A stretch of 64,000 nt of DNA from positions 124,001-188,000 of the forward strand of contig JANRJW010000014.1 of assembly GCA_033763775.1 (NCBI GenBank). The letters run 5' to 3'. Shown in pieces: positions 8,161-15,925 of the stretch. Numbering within the stretch: position 1 is the first letter of the stretch; the number at the start of each line of letters is the position of its first letter. Both the position numbers and the translations under genes were made by a program. Source of the DNA: JAJTHB01 sp033763775. GTDB taxonomy: Bacteria > Pseudomonadota > Alphaproteobacteria > Rickettsiales > SXRF01. Under the pieces are notes generated by a model. That model saw nothing but the letters and a program-made list of their open reading frames with translations, was not told the DNA's origin and did no database searches.

Positions 8161-9828
8161 TCATGGCCTGATACGCTCATAATAAATGAAGCGAAGCTGG
8201 TTTTTATCGTTGAGCGCTGCCTCTGTAGCAAGAATAGAGGCGCTGCCTTTAAATTTTTCATAATATAAACGCAACACTGGGAGCAATTCTTGTGGAACAT
8301 CGATGTAGCGCTCAACCATTCGATAATTATTGGTAAACTCAGGAAGCGCATGCATGCCATGGTCACTGAGGAAAGCAGGTTTCTTTGCGCCCCAAATGTG
8401 TCCAAAAATAATATAATCTGGCCTTCGAGACAAAACATATTGCCCATCACCCTTGAGATGCCCCACGACATAGGCAGTGAAATCATCTGGAACAACCGCG
8501 GCATCATAGGGCTTTCTCGCTATATATTTATCATTAAGCCCTAGCATATCAATATAGCGAAACTGAGGCGCTATATAAGGTAAAGCACCGGCAGGGTTGA
8601 TCGCAATCAACGATCCTGACGGCCAGTTTTCACTGATGTAAGGCCCTGCCGATAGCCCCGAAATTGCGCCTTTTGATAAATAATCATCTAATTCAACATA
8701 ACCAAACTGTAAAATAGAAAGCACGATCATCGCACCAGAGAAATCTCGAAAATACCTTTCGTTTTTTTCTATTAGCCAACCTGCTGTGTAAAAAATAAAT
8801 ATCGCCAGAAGCGGAATGATCGGTACATAAAAACGCAAATATTTCATGTGATCACCGCCACTGGTAATCACATGCCAGAAGAGCGCAGTTATCAACAGCA
8901 AGAGATAAAAAGCTGTGCGAGATTTTAATGCATAATCACGGATCATCCAGAAGAGCACAAGCACCGCAAGAGGCAGCAAAGGTGGCACATAAAATATTTG
9001 AAAGATATAAAACCAGCCAAGGCGAGTCAGCAGATCGGCAGGAATGCCATACACTTTGGCATAGTACGTATTAGGCAGGAAATCGCCATACATATGGTAT
9101 TTCCACGCCATCCACGGCGCAAAAAGCAGCATGAAGCCAAAAAAGAGCAGCATCAGGCGCGAAAAATCGAGATATTTGCGCTGCGATGGCAGCAGCCAGA
9201 AAAGCCCAAGCACAATGCCGGTGATGCCCCAGATCATGAGGCCTTCCATGCGCGTCATGGTCGCAAGCGCAAAGAGGACACCGGTTAAAAACACCATTTT
9301 TTTGCTCAGGCCAAACTCAAGCCAGTACAGCACGAGGCAAACAGCACCGGTGAGTAGAAAGCTGAAAAGAACGGCCTCCAGCCCGCCCATCACCCATGCG
9401 AGCACCGGCACCGCTGAGGCGACAAGCCCAACGCATAGCGCGGCATTAATCTGATGGGCGTAATATTTCTCGCTGCTGGCAAATTTCCGCCGGTACATGG
9501 TCTGCGTAAAGCCATAAAGCACCGCCAGTAAGGCAAAATATCCCGCAAAGCTAACCACACGAGTTGCGAGTACCAGATCCATGCCCAGCCAGCCAAGAGC
9601 GGCAATCAGCACCATGTAAAGAAAGTTCGAATAGCCCTCAACCGGCTCATCGCCGCGGCTCCACACGAGGCCGTAGCCCTCGAGCCAATTGCGCGCATAG
9701 ACCAGTGTGATGTAGGAATCATCCTGATAAAAGCCGCGCGTAAACCACCATACGACCAGCGCAATCGCAGCGCTTTGAAGGTAAATATAGGCAGGCGGCC
9801 AATGCGCTTTTTTAGGAAGCGCTGCCAT
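8161..9828 (-). CDS. GT-C family glycosyltransferase-like membrane protein (AftB-like)
   Basis: A polytopic protein of 555 residues. The N-terminal DDSYITLVYARNWLEGYG followed by EPVEGYSNFLY is the conserved first-loop pattern of a large GT-C family related to mycobacterial arabinofuranosyltransferases, with the Asp pair as probable catalytic acid. About ten further membrane segments and a C-terminal soluble domain of roughly 150 residues follow. It probably transfers a sugar from a lipid-phosphate carrier on the periplasmic side. The ATG overlaps the stop codon of the downstream-oriented PEBP gene, suggesting co-transcription. Confidence 0.7.
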   Translation of the reverse strand: MAALPKKAHWPPAYIYLQSAAIALVVWWFTRGFYQDDSYITLVYARNWLEGYGLVWSRGDEPVEGYSNFLYMVLIAALGWLGMDLVLATRVVSFAGYFALLAVLYGFTQTMYRRKFASSEKYYAHQINAALCVGLVASAVPVLAWVMGGLEAVLFSFLLTGAVCLVLYWLEFGLSKKMVFLTGVLFALATMTRMEGLMIWGITGIVLGLFWLLPSQRKYLDFSRLMLLFFGFMLLFAPWMAWKYHMYGDFLPNTYYAKVYGIPADLLTRLGWFYIFQIFYVPPLLPLAVLVLFWMIRDYALKSRTAFYLLLLITALFWHVITSGGDHMKYLRFYVPIIPLLAIFIFYTAGWLIEKNERYFRDFSGAMIVLSILQFGYVELDDYLSKGAISGLSAGPYISENWPSGSLIAINPAGALPYIAPQFRYIDMLGLNDKYIARKPYDAAVVPDDFTAYVVGHLKGDGQYVLSRRPDYIIFGHIWGAKKPAFLSDHGMHALPEFTNNYRMVERYIDVPQELLPVLRLYYEKFKGSASILATEAALNDKNQLRFIYYERIRP

Positions 9829-10508
9829 TAATAGACGCCTGGCTTATTCGTGAAGGTGCCAATCACCTCGCCCTTTGCCAGCACATGCGGCTGAATGATA
9901 TCTTCCACATATTGCCCGCCAAACAGGCCAGAAAGATTCACCGACGGCACCGAAAGCGCATACACCGTGAAATGGTAGCGGTGAAGACGCGTATCATTCC
10001 ATGGCGGGCAGGGGCCATCATAGCCGCCATGCGGGCCTTCGCCCATGAAGCGCGCATAATCATTCTGCCCAACCACACCGTAAGCACGCTTGCCTAGCTC
10101 TTTACCCCCTTTGGTGATGCCGCGGCTATCTGCCCCCTCGGCAATGGCGACCATGGTGGAGGGAATATCCACCAGCACCCAGTGGTAGAAATTCTGCCGA
10201 GGAAATTCGCGCGGAATGACTTTACCCTCCTGATTCGCCAGCTCAAAGCTCTGGGGCACATCGCGATCGACCACCAGAATCACATAAGACTTCGTGCCTT
10301 CCGGCGCGCCCGACCATTCAATCGATGGATTAATGTTCTGGCCATCTTTGGTTTTTCCCTGACCATCAGGAATGCAGTAAGCAAAGCGCTCGGGGATGGG
10401 TTTGCCATTCTCAATGCCACCCACTTTCACCGTGAGCTTGGCGGGCTCCTGCGCAAGGGCGGGGGAGGCAAGCGTCATCGCGATCAAGGCTGGAAGAATG
10501 AATTTCAT
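9828..10508 (-). CDS. YbhB/YbcL family PEBP-like protein, exported
   Basis: This 226-residue protein of the phosphatidylethanolamine-binding (Raf kinase inhibitor-like) family begins with a signal peptide, MKFILPALIAMTLASPALAQ. The ligand-pocket motifs VDRDVPQSF and GPCPPWNDTRLHRYHF are present. The ATG at 10508 is chosen because it starts the signal peptide; a longer frame up to 10640 only translates an intergenic palindromic repeat. The biochemical role of bacterial PEBP proteins is mostly unknown. Confidence 0.85.
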   Translation of the reverse strand: MKFILPALIAMTLASPALAQEPAKLTVKVGGIENGKPIPERFAYCIPDGQGKTKDGQNINPSIEWSGAPEGTKSYVILVVDRDVPQSFELANQEGKVIPREFPRQNFYHWVLVDIPSTMVAIAEGADSRGITKGGKELGKRAYGVVGQNDYARFMGEGPHGGYDGPCPPWNDTRLHRYHFTVYALSVPSVNLSGLFGGQYVEDIIQPHVLAKGEVIGTFTNKPGVY

Positions 10509-10558
10509 AGGTATACTCACTATGGGTTGAATAATCGTACTGCAATGTCTATATTTCA

Positions 10559-10638
10559 TGTCATTGCGAGCGTAGCGAAGCAATCCAGCAGTTGCAAGAA
10601 AATCTGGATTGCTTCGTCGCTTCACTCCTCGCAATGAC
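10559..10638. repeat. Palindromic intergenic repeat (cattgcgag family)
   Basis: Imperfect inverted repeat: TGTCATTGCGAGCGTAGCGA running to CAATCCAG on the left, CTGGATTGCTTCGTCGCTTC running to CGCAATGACA on the right, with a short loop. It lies between the divergent PEBP and NifU genes and, translated in the wrong frames, gives the false N-terminal peptides SLRGVKRRSNP and DCFVASLLAMT. The whole divergent promoter space therefore includes this element. Confidence 0.9.
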
Positions 10639-10651
10639 AAGAAGGAATTTT

Positions 10652-11203
10652 ATGTTCATCCAGACCGAACCGACCCCCAACCCGCTCACCATGAAATTCA
10701 TCCCGGGCGTAGCTGTGCTTGAATCCGGCACAAAATTCTACACCGGCCTTGAATCTGCGAAAGAGTCGCCTCTGGCGAAAAGCTTGTTTGAAGCAGGCGA
10801 TGTCGAGGCGGTGTTTTTCGGCAGCGATTTCATCACCATCACCAAAAACGAAAAAAGCCACTGGGAGGCGCTGCGCCCGATTTTGCTTTCCATCATTCTT
10901 GATCACTTCACGGCCGGAAAACCGGTGATTGTGAGCGGCGCAACCGCCGCCAATACCGCCAGCGCCGACGATAGCGAGCTGGTGAAACAAATCAAAGAAC
11001 TGATCGACACGCGCGTGCGCCCGGCGGTGGCGCAGGATGGCGGCGATATTATTTTTCGCGGCTTTGAAGATGGCATTGTGCAGCTGGAGCTGCATGGCTC
11101 ATGCTCCGGCTGCCCAAGCTCCACCGTGACGCTGAAAAACGGCATTGAAAATATGCTAAAGCATTATGTACCGGAAGTGGTGGCGGTCGAGGCGGTGAAT
11201 TAG
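10652..11203 (+). CDS. NifU-family iron-sulfur scaffold protein
   Basis: A 183-residue protein with two domains. Residues 1-88 form the Nfu N-terminal domain (FIQTEPTPNPLTMKFIPG). The C-terminal NifU domain has the cluster-binding motif GSCSGCPSS (Cys-x2-Cys). It delivers 4Fe-4S or 2Fe-2S clusters to target enzymes. The ATG at 10652 is preceded by GAAGGA and gives the typical family N-terminus; an upstream in-frame ATG lies inside the palindromic repeat. The Ca/Na exchanger gene follows after three bases. Confidence 0.92.
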   Translation: MFIQTEPTPNPLTMKFIPGVAVLESGTKFYTGLESAKESPLAKSLFEAGDVEAVFFGSDFITITKNEKSHWEALRPILLSIILDHFTAGKPVIVSGATAANTASADDSELVKQIKELIDTRVRPAVAQDGGDIIFRGFEDGIVQLELHGSCSGCPSSTVTLKNGIENMLKHYVPEVVAVEAVN

Positions 11204-11206
11204 CGC

Positions 11207-12163
11207 GTGACACCCTTTATCCTGCAGATTCTGTTTGGCATTACCCTGCTGGTTGCAGGCGGCGAGCTGCTGGTGCGCGGCGCCGTAACGGTTGCCAAAT
11301 ATTTCAAACTTTCCACCACGGTGATTGGCCTGACCATCGTCGCTTACGGCACCTCCTCGCCGGAGATGATTGTAAGCATTCAGGCCGCAGCCGGCGGCAG
11401 CCCGGACATTTCGCTGGGTAATGTGATTGGCAGTAATATCGGCAATATTCTTGCCATTCTCGCTTTGGTTGCCATCATCACACCGCTTAGAGCCTGCCCG
11501 GATCTGATTAAGCGCGATGGCTGGATCATGGTAGGGGTGTCGGTGCTATTGCTGCTGCTCTGCCTTGATGGTGAAATCAGCCGTTTTGATGCGCTGATCT
11601 TTTTAAGCGGTGCGTTTTATTACACCTACCGTACCATACAGAGCTCCAAACTGCGCCCGGTGCTGCCGGTGCCTGAGGCGCAGGAAGTGCCGAATACCGA
11701 TAAAAAAGCCTGCCTGCCCTGCGCGGTTGCTTACATCGCCGTTGGCCTGGGACTTCTCACTACCGGCGCGGATATCCTGATTGATGGCTCCAGCGGTTTA
11801 GCTCGCATGTTCGGCGTGTCGGAAGCGGTGATTGGCCTGACCATTGTCGCCATCGGCACCTCGACGCCGGAGCTGATTACCTCGCTCGTTGCCGCTTTCC
11901 GCAAGCAGGCAGATTTGTCGATCGCCAACATCATCGGCAGCAATATTTTCAATATCTTAGGCATTGTCGGCGTCTCCGCCGCCATCACGCCGATCGCGGT
12001 TTCCGCTCAGTTCCTGAGTGTTGATTTGTACGTGATGATTGGCGCGGCGCTGATTGGCCTTTGGATGCTTTATTCCAAACATACGCTCTCGCGGCTGGAA
12101 GGCGCTGTCCTGCTGTTGCTTTATATTGCGTACGTAGTATATCAGTACGCTTTCACTGTATGA
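11207..12163 (+). CDS. Calcium/sodium antiporter (CaCA family, YrbG-like)
   Basis: A membrane protein of 318 residues with the two alpha-repeats of cation/calcium exchangers: VAYGTSSPEMIVS with GNVIGSNIGNI near the N-terminus, and VAIGTSTPELITS with NIIGSNIFNI in the second half. These Glu and Asn residues coordinate the exchanged ions. Translation starts at GTG 11207, four bases after the nifU stop; no alternative start keeps the first helix intact. Confidence 0.9.
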   Translation: MTPFILQILFGITLLVAGGELLVRGAVTVAKYFKLSTTVIGLTIVAYGTSSPEMIVSIQAAAGGSPDISLGNVIGSNIGNILAILALVAIITPLRACPDLIKRDGWIMVGVSVLLLLLCLDGEISRFDALIFLSGAFYYTYRTIQSSKLRPVLPVPEAQEVPNTDKKACLPCAVAYIAVGLGLLTTGADILIDGSSGLARMFGVSEAVIGLTIVAIGTSTPELITSLVAAFRKQADLSIANIIGSNIFNILGIVGVSAAITPIAVSAQFLSVDLYVMIGAALIGLWMLYSKHTLSRLEGAVLLLLYIAYVVYQYAFTV

Positions 12164-12171
12164 GTTGCGTT

Positions 12172-12279
12172 GTCATCCCCGCGAAAGCGGGGATCCAGTC
12201 TAAGCCGTGATTAGTGACGAAAGAATTTTTTTCCTCGCTGGCGCGAGTAACGCTGGATTCCTGCTTTCGCAGGAATGAC
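12172..12279. repeat. Palindromic repeat pair, gtcatcccc/ctggattcc family
   Basis: GTCATCCCCGCGAAAGCGGG through GATCCAG (left) and CTGGATTCCTGCTTTCGCAG through GAATGAC (right). Each half is itself a hairpin (CCCCGCgaaaGCGGGG; CCTGCtttcGCAGG), and the two halves are mutually inverted. Located between the exchanger and secF. Related copies occur at 13273, 53662, 54921, 56741, 61574 and 61675. Confidence 0.9.
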
Positions 12280-12327
12280 GGAACTATACTGGTAATTTTG
12301 CGAAATCTGAAAAAAACAGAGTTTTTT

Positions 12328-13260
12328 ATGCCCCTGCAACTTTTTGCCAAACGCCCGAATTTCGATTTCATGGGCAAACGCTGGATTGGTTTCATTGTCT
12401 CCGGTCTGCTGACGCTGGGATCGCTTGGGCTGGTATTCACGCAGGGTCTGAATTTCGGCATTGATTTTACCGGCGGTATTTTAATGGAAATCGAAACACC
12501 GGAGCCAGCGGATCTTGCCACCATGCGCACTGCACTTTCCGGCCAGGGCTTCGGGGAAATTTCGCTGCAGAATATCGGTGATGATAAAAATGTGATGATC
12601 CGCATTCAGGTCTCCAAGGATGATGATCAGGCCAAACTCACCGAAAAAGTGAAAGAGATTCTGGCCAGCTCCATTGGAGGCGGCATTGATTATCGCAAAA
12701 TTGATTATGTCGGCCCGACCATCGGCGAAGAGCTGGTCAGGAACGGATTAATTGCGCTGGCGCTCTCGTTTCTTTCTATCCTTGTTTATGTGTGGTTTCG
12801 CTTTGAATGGCAATATGGTTTCGGCGCTATTTTAGCGCTGTTTCACGACGCGATCATGATGATCGGTTTTTTTGCCGTAACGCAGTTTGAGTTCGGGCTG
12901 GTAGCACTCGCTGCGGTGCTGACCGTCGTTGGCTACTCCATCAATGATTCGGTGGTGATTTATGACCGTATCCGCGAAAATCTACGCCGCTACAAAAAAA
13001 TGCCCATCATGGAGCTGCTCAATATCAGCATCAACGACACCATGTCGCGCACCATCCTCACCGCTTCCACCACGCTGCTTGCTGCACTCGCGCTCGCGCT
13101 GTTTGGCGGCGAGGTGATCAAAGGCTTTTCATGGGCGATGGTGTTTGGCGTGATTGTCGGCACTTATTCGTCGGTCTATATCTCTGCACCGACACTGCTT
13201 TATTTGAAGATTCGTACCGAAGGACAGGAAGCTGACCACTCGCCAGCCGCCATTCACTAG
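12328..13260 (+). CDS. secF: Protein translocase subunit SecF
   Basis: A 310-residue inner-membrane protein that works with SecD to use the proton gradient in the late steps of Sec export. It has the family's six membrane segments: helix 1, a periplasmic domain beginning NFGIDFTGGILMEI, then five helices with GYSINDSVVIYDRIREN between helices 4 and 5. The ATG at 12328 is preferred, as the longer frame from 12214 translates a palindromic repeat. secD, often directly upstream, is not next to it here; a calcium/sodium antiporter is. Confidence 0.95.
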   Translation: MPLQLFAKRPNFDFMGKRWIGFIVSGLLTLGSLGLVFTQGLNFGIDFTGGILMEIETPEPADLATMRTALSGQGFGEISLQNIGDDKNVMIRIQVSKDDDQAKLTEKVKEILASSIGGGIDYRKIDYVGPTIGEELVRNGLIALALSFLSILVYVWFRFEWQYGFGAILALFHDAIMMIGFFAVTQFEFGLVALAAVLTVVGYSINDSVVIYDRIRENLRRYKKMPIMELLNISINDTMSRTILTASTTLLAALALALFGGEVIKGFSWAMVFGVIVGTYSSVYISAPTLLYLKIRTEGQEADHSPAAIH

Positions 13261-13272
13261 CTGGGTATTTTC

Positions 13273-13372
13273 GTCATTCCCCGAATTTTTGCGCTTGCAA
13301 AAATTCCAGGGGAATCCAGTATGCTAAACCATGGATCGCCCTAGAATTCGTAAGCGAATTCGGGCGATGACG
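13273..13372. repeat. Palindromic repeat with smaller palindromes nested inside
   Basis: A gtcattcccc...ggggaatccag element whose hairpin loop contains a second perfect hairpin, GAATTTTTGC-GCTT-GCAAAAATTC (13283-13306). A related small hairpin, GAATTCG-TAAG-CGAATTC (13344-13361), sits in the right-hand half. It lies between secF and the MaoC gene. Confidence 0.85.
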
Positions 13373-13394
13373 GGTATGAAAAGGAGCCTAACCC

Positions 13395-13832
13395 ATGGAA
13401 CATCCCGGACTTCATGGCTATTATTTTGAGGAGCTGAGCCTCGGGCAGCAGGCGAGCGTCTCGCGCACCATCACCGAAACTGACCTTCGCAACTTTTCCG
13501 GCGTCTCCGGCGATACCAACCCGATGCACTTGAGCGAAGAATTCGCTAAGCAAACCATCTTTGGTGGCACCATTGTGCATGGCATGCTCACTGCCAGCCT
13601 GATTTCCGCCGTCATCGGCACCAAGCTGCCCGGCCCGGGCTGCATCTACATGAGCCAGAGCCTCAAATTCCTTGCGCCCGTGCGCGTCGGCGATACGGTG
13701 TATGCCACCGCTACCGTGAAAGCGCTGGTGCCGGAGAAAAAACGCGTGGTACTGACCACGCAGTGTTTTGTTAAGGAGACGCTGGTGGTGGATGGCGAAG
13801 CGCTGATTAAGGTACCTTCTAAAAGGGATTAA
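13395..13832 (+). CDS. MaoC-family (R)-specific enoyl-CoA hydratase
   Basis: A single hot-dog domain of 145 residues. SGDTNPMHLSEEFA contains the catalytic Asp and His of R-hydratases, followed by GGTIVHGMLTASLIS. Such enzymes hydrate trans-2-enoyl-CoA to (R)-3-hydroxyacyl-CoA and often link fatty-acid breakdown to polyhydroxyalkanoate synthesis. AAGGAG lies 11 bases before the ATG. A 3-hydroxybutyrate dehydrogenase elsewhere in the window is consistent with hydroxybutyrate metabolism. Confidence 0.88.
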   Translation: MEHPGLHGYYFEELSLGQQASVSRTITETDLRNFSGVSGDTNPMHLSEEFAKQTIFGGTIVHGMLTASLISAVIGTKLPGPGCIYMSQSLKFLAPVRVGDTVYATATVKALVPEKKRVVLTTQCFVKETLVVDGEALIKVPSKRD

Positions 13833-13913
13833 GCATTAGGGATTGGGGATTATGGGTTGACTTTAACGATACTCACTCTACTCCCTAATGCCTAATCACC
13901 AATGCCTAATGCC
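13833..13913. repeat. Inverted array of 7-base units (heptad repeat), upstream of ribF
   Basis: Left arm reads as consecutive heptads GCATTAG, GGATTGG, GGATTAT, GGGTTGA. Right arm reads CTCCCTA, ATGCCTA, ATCACCA, ATGCCTA. The arms are mutually inverted around a loop of about 20 bases. It fills the gap between the MaoC stop and ribF; an in-frame ATG at 13902 belongs to the repeat. The same kind of array lies inside sucA, sucB and hemW. Confidence 0.8.
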
Positions 13914-13919
13914 TATTTT

Positions 13920-14843
13920 ATGCATCTCATCCGCGATCTGAAACCCGACCAATTCCCAAAAGGCTGCGTGCTGGCGATTGGGAATTTCGACGGTGTGCAT
14001 CTGGGGCACCGCGACATCATCACGCGCTGCGTGGCGCTGGCGCGCGCCGAGGGGGTGCCAGCGGTGGTGATGAGTTTTGAGCCGCACCCAAGGGAATTTT
14101 TTGGCCGCACGAATGAACCGCTCAGGATTTTCTCGCCCAAGCAGAAAGCCCTCGCGCTGAAACTACTCGGGGTGGATGCGCTGCTGCTGCTGCGTTTTAA
14201 CCACGAGCTTGCCGCCACCAGCGCCGATGATTTTGTAAAAAAACTGCTCATCAAGACGCTGCGTGTGCGCCATGTCGTGACTGGTCAGAACTTCGCCTTT
14301 GGCAAGGGCAGGGGCGGCAGCAGTGATTTCCTGACCAAGCAGGCGCGCGCCCATGGCTTTGGCTTTACCGCCTGCGCGCAGCTGACGGATGCGCAAGGCC
14401 ATATGATTTCTTCCAGCGCCATTCGCACCGCACTGAAAGAGGGCGACCTTAAAACGGCACGCGCTATGCTGGGGGACGATTATGCCATCGCAGGCCACGT
14501 CATTCACGGCGAAAAGCGCGGACGAACCATCGGCTTTCCCACCATGAACCTCTCCCTGAAGAAACGCTTTATCCCACGAAAAGGCGTCTATGCGGCGACG
14601 CTGAAAGTCGCGGGCAGGGACTATGATGCGGTGGTCAATATCGGCATCAAACCCACCTTCGGCAGCCATGCGCCGCTTCTTGAAGCCCACGCCTTCGGGC
14701 TTGAAGGCGATATGTATGGCCGCTATGCATGCATCACGCTTAAGGCTTTCCTTCGCGATGAAATGCGCTATGAATCGCTTGACCTACTCAAAGCTCAGAT
14801 TACCCATGACGCCAGCCTCGCCCGACAACTCCTCGCCAACTAA
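13920..14843 (+). CDS. ribF: Bifunctional riboflavin kinase/FAD synthetase
   Basis: A 307-residue enzyme that makes FMN and then FAD from riboflavin. The N-terminal adenylyltransferase domain has AIGNFDGVHLGHRDII. A flexible ISSSAIRTAL motif follows, and the C-terminal kinase domain starts near HVIHGEKRGRTIGFPTMNL and includes NIGIKPTFG. The ATG at 13920 is preferred because MHLIRDL resembles the usual N-terminus; an ATG six codons upstream lies in the heptad repeat. First gene of a ten-gene overlapping run. Confidence 0.94.
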   Translation: MHLIRDLKPDQFPKGCVLAIGNFDGVHLGHRDIITRCVALARAEGVPAVVMSFEPHPREFFGRTNEPLRIFSPKQKALALKLLGVDALLLLRFNHELAATSADDFVKKLLIKTLRVRHVVTGQNFAFGKGRGGSSDFLTKQARAHGFGFTACAQLTDAQGHMISSSAIRTALKEGDLKTARAMLGDDYAIAGHVIHGEKRGRTIGFPTMNLSLKKRFIPRKGVYAATLKVAGRDYDAVVNIGIKPTFGSHAPLLEAHAFGLEGDMYGRYACITLKAFLRDEMRYESLDLLKAQITHDASLARQLLAN

Positions 14844-15321
14844 GCCGCGCTATCTACTGCTCGGACTGGGTGTGGCGCTGTGCATCTTCATTGCCGACCA
14901 GCTATGCAAATGGTGGATGCTCGAGATCATCGATATTGATGCGCGACCGCCCATCGAGGTGACTGGTTTTTTTAACCTGGTGATGGTATGGAACCCGGGC
15001 GTGAGCTTTGGCATGTTCGCCCGCCACGATATGCCGATGGTGCTTTCAGCGGTTGCCATCATCATTTGCTGTATTCTGTTTATGTGGCTGAAAAAAGCCG
15101 AAACACGCTATGTGGCAATCGCCATCGGCCTCGTGATTGGCGGCGCGCTGGGCAATGTGATGGATCGGTTTCGCTTCGGGGCGGTGGCGGATTTTTTTGA
15201 TTTTCACCTCGGCGGTCTGCACTGGCCGGCCTTCAATATCGCCGATAGCTGCATTTTTATCGGAGTTGCCGTTTTGCTGCTGGATAGTATAGTGACCAAG
15301 CCCAAGAGGGATGAAAGATAA
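14806..15321 (+). CDS. lspA: Lipoprotein signal peptidase (signal peptidase II)
   Basis: A 171-residue membrane aspartyl protease that cleaves prolipoproteins at the lipobox cysteine. Four membrane segments are seen, with the family motifs NPGVSFG, GNVMDR and FNIADS; the Asp residues of the last two form the catalytic dyad. The ATG at 14806 lies 38 bases inside the ribF end, so the genes overlap substantially. The neighbour bamF encodes one of its likely substrates. Confidence 0.93.
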   Translation: MTPASPDNSSPTKPRYLLLGLGVALCIFIADQLCKWWMLEIIDIDARPPIEVTGFFNLVMVWNPGVSFGMFARHDMPMVLSAVAIIICCILFMWLKKAETRYVAIAIGLVIGGALGNVMDRFRFGAVADFFDFHLGGLHWPAFNIADSCIFIGVAVLLLDSIVTKPKRDER

Positions 15322-15925
15322 AACGATGAAAAATGAACTGACCAAAACAAGCCTCGTACTCTGCCTGATGATGCTCGCTGGCTGCGGCACCACCACCGTG
15401 AAAGAAACGCTCGGCATTGACCAGCGCGCGCCGGATGAATTCCGCGTGGTCTCGCGCCCGCCACTTTCAGTGCCGCCACAATTCAGCCTGCGCCCGCCAG
15501 CTGTGCCCGATGGCACCACTACCGCCGGTGCGGATGACAAAGCGCGCGCCGCTGTTGTGGGCATTGCAGCCCCGGAAGATAATCGGTTCGTACTGCAACC
15601 GCAGCCAGGCCAGAGCGCGCCCGCAGCGCCCGCCAGCAGCAAAACCAGCGCCGAACAGCGCCTGCTTGAACAGGCCGGCGCCGCCAGCGCTGACCCCACC
15701 GTGCGCCGCGAGCTGGCCGAAGAAAAATTGATCCGCCAGCAGCAGAAAGAAGAGCGCCCATGGTGGGATCTTGGCCTTGTGCCTGAGAAAAAAGAACCCG
15801 TGGTGGATGCCAGAGGTGAAGCCGAGCGTCTTGAGAAAAACGAGCGCGAAGGCAAAGCCCCCACGGAGGGCGAAACCGCCACAACCAAACCCAAAGATCG
15901 CGGCGTTCTGGACTGGCTGTGGTAG
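15311..15925 (+). CDS. bamF: DUF3035 lipoprotein, BamF-like outer-membrane assembly factor
   Basis: A 204-residue lipoprotein with signal peptide and lipobox LMMLAGC. The segment APDEFRVVSRPPLSVPPQF is the DUF3035 signature shared by alphaproteobacterial BamF proteins, which associate with the beta-barrel assembly machinery. The C-terminal half is Ala/Glu/Lys-rich and probably extended. The start at 15311 overlaps lspA and has GAGGG directly before it; an in-frame ATG at 15326 is an equally possible start. Confidence 0.83.
   Translation: MKDKTMKNELTKTSLVLCLMMLAGCGTTTVKETLGIDQRAPDEFRVVSRPPLSVPPQFSLRPPAVPDGTTTAGADDKARAAVVGIAAPEDNRFVLQPQPGQSAPAAPASSKTSAEQRLLEQAGAASADPTVRRELAEEKLIRQQQKEERPWWDLGLVPEKKEPVVDARGEAERLEKNEREGKAPTEGETATTKPKDRGVLDWLW

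Noticed and set aside
10592..10651. Longer start for the NifU protein (and the mirror extension of the PEBP protein)
   Set aside because: The extra residues (DCFVASLLAMT and SLRGVKRRSNP) are translations of a palindromic repeat; the internal starts have a ribosome-binding site or signal peptide.
12328..13260. Absence of secD as a sign of a lost SecDF complex
   Set aside because: Only 64 kb are visible; secD may be elsewhere.
13833..13913. Heptad and 9-base arrays as CRISPR arrays
   Set aside because: Units of 7 or 9 bases without unique spacers, inverted halves and no cas genes; not CRISPR.
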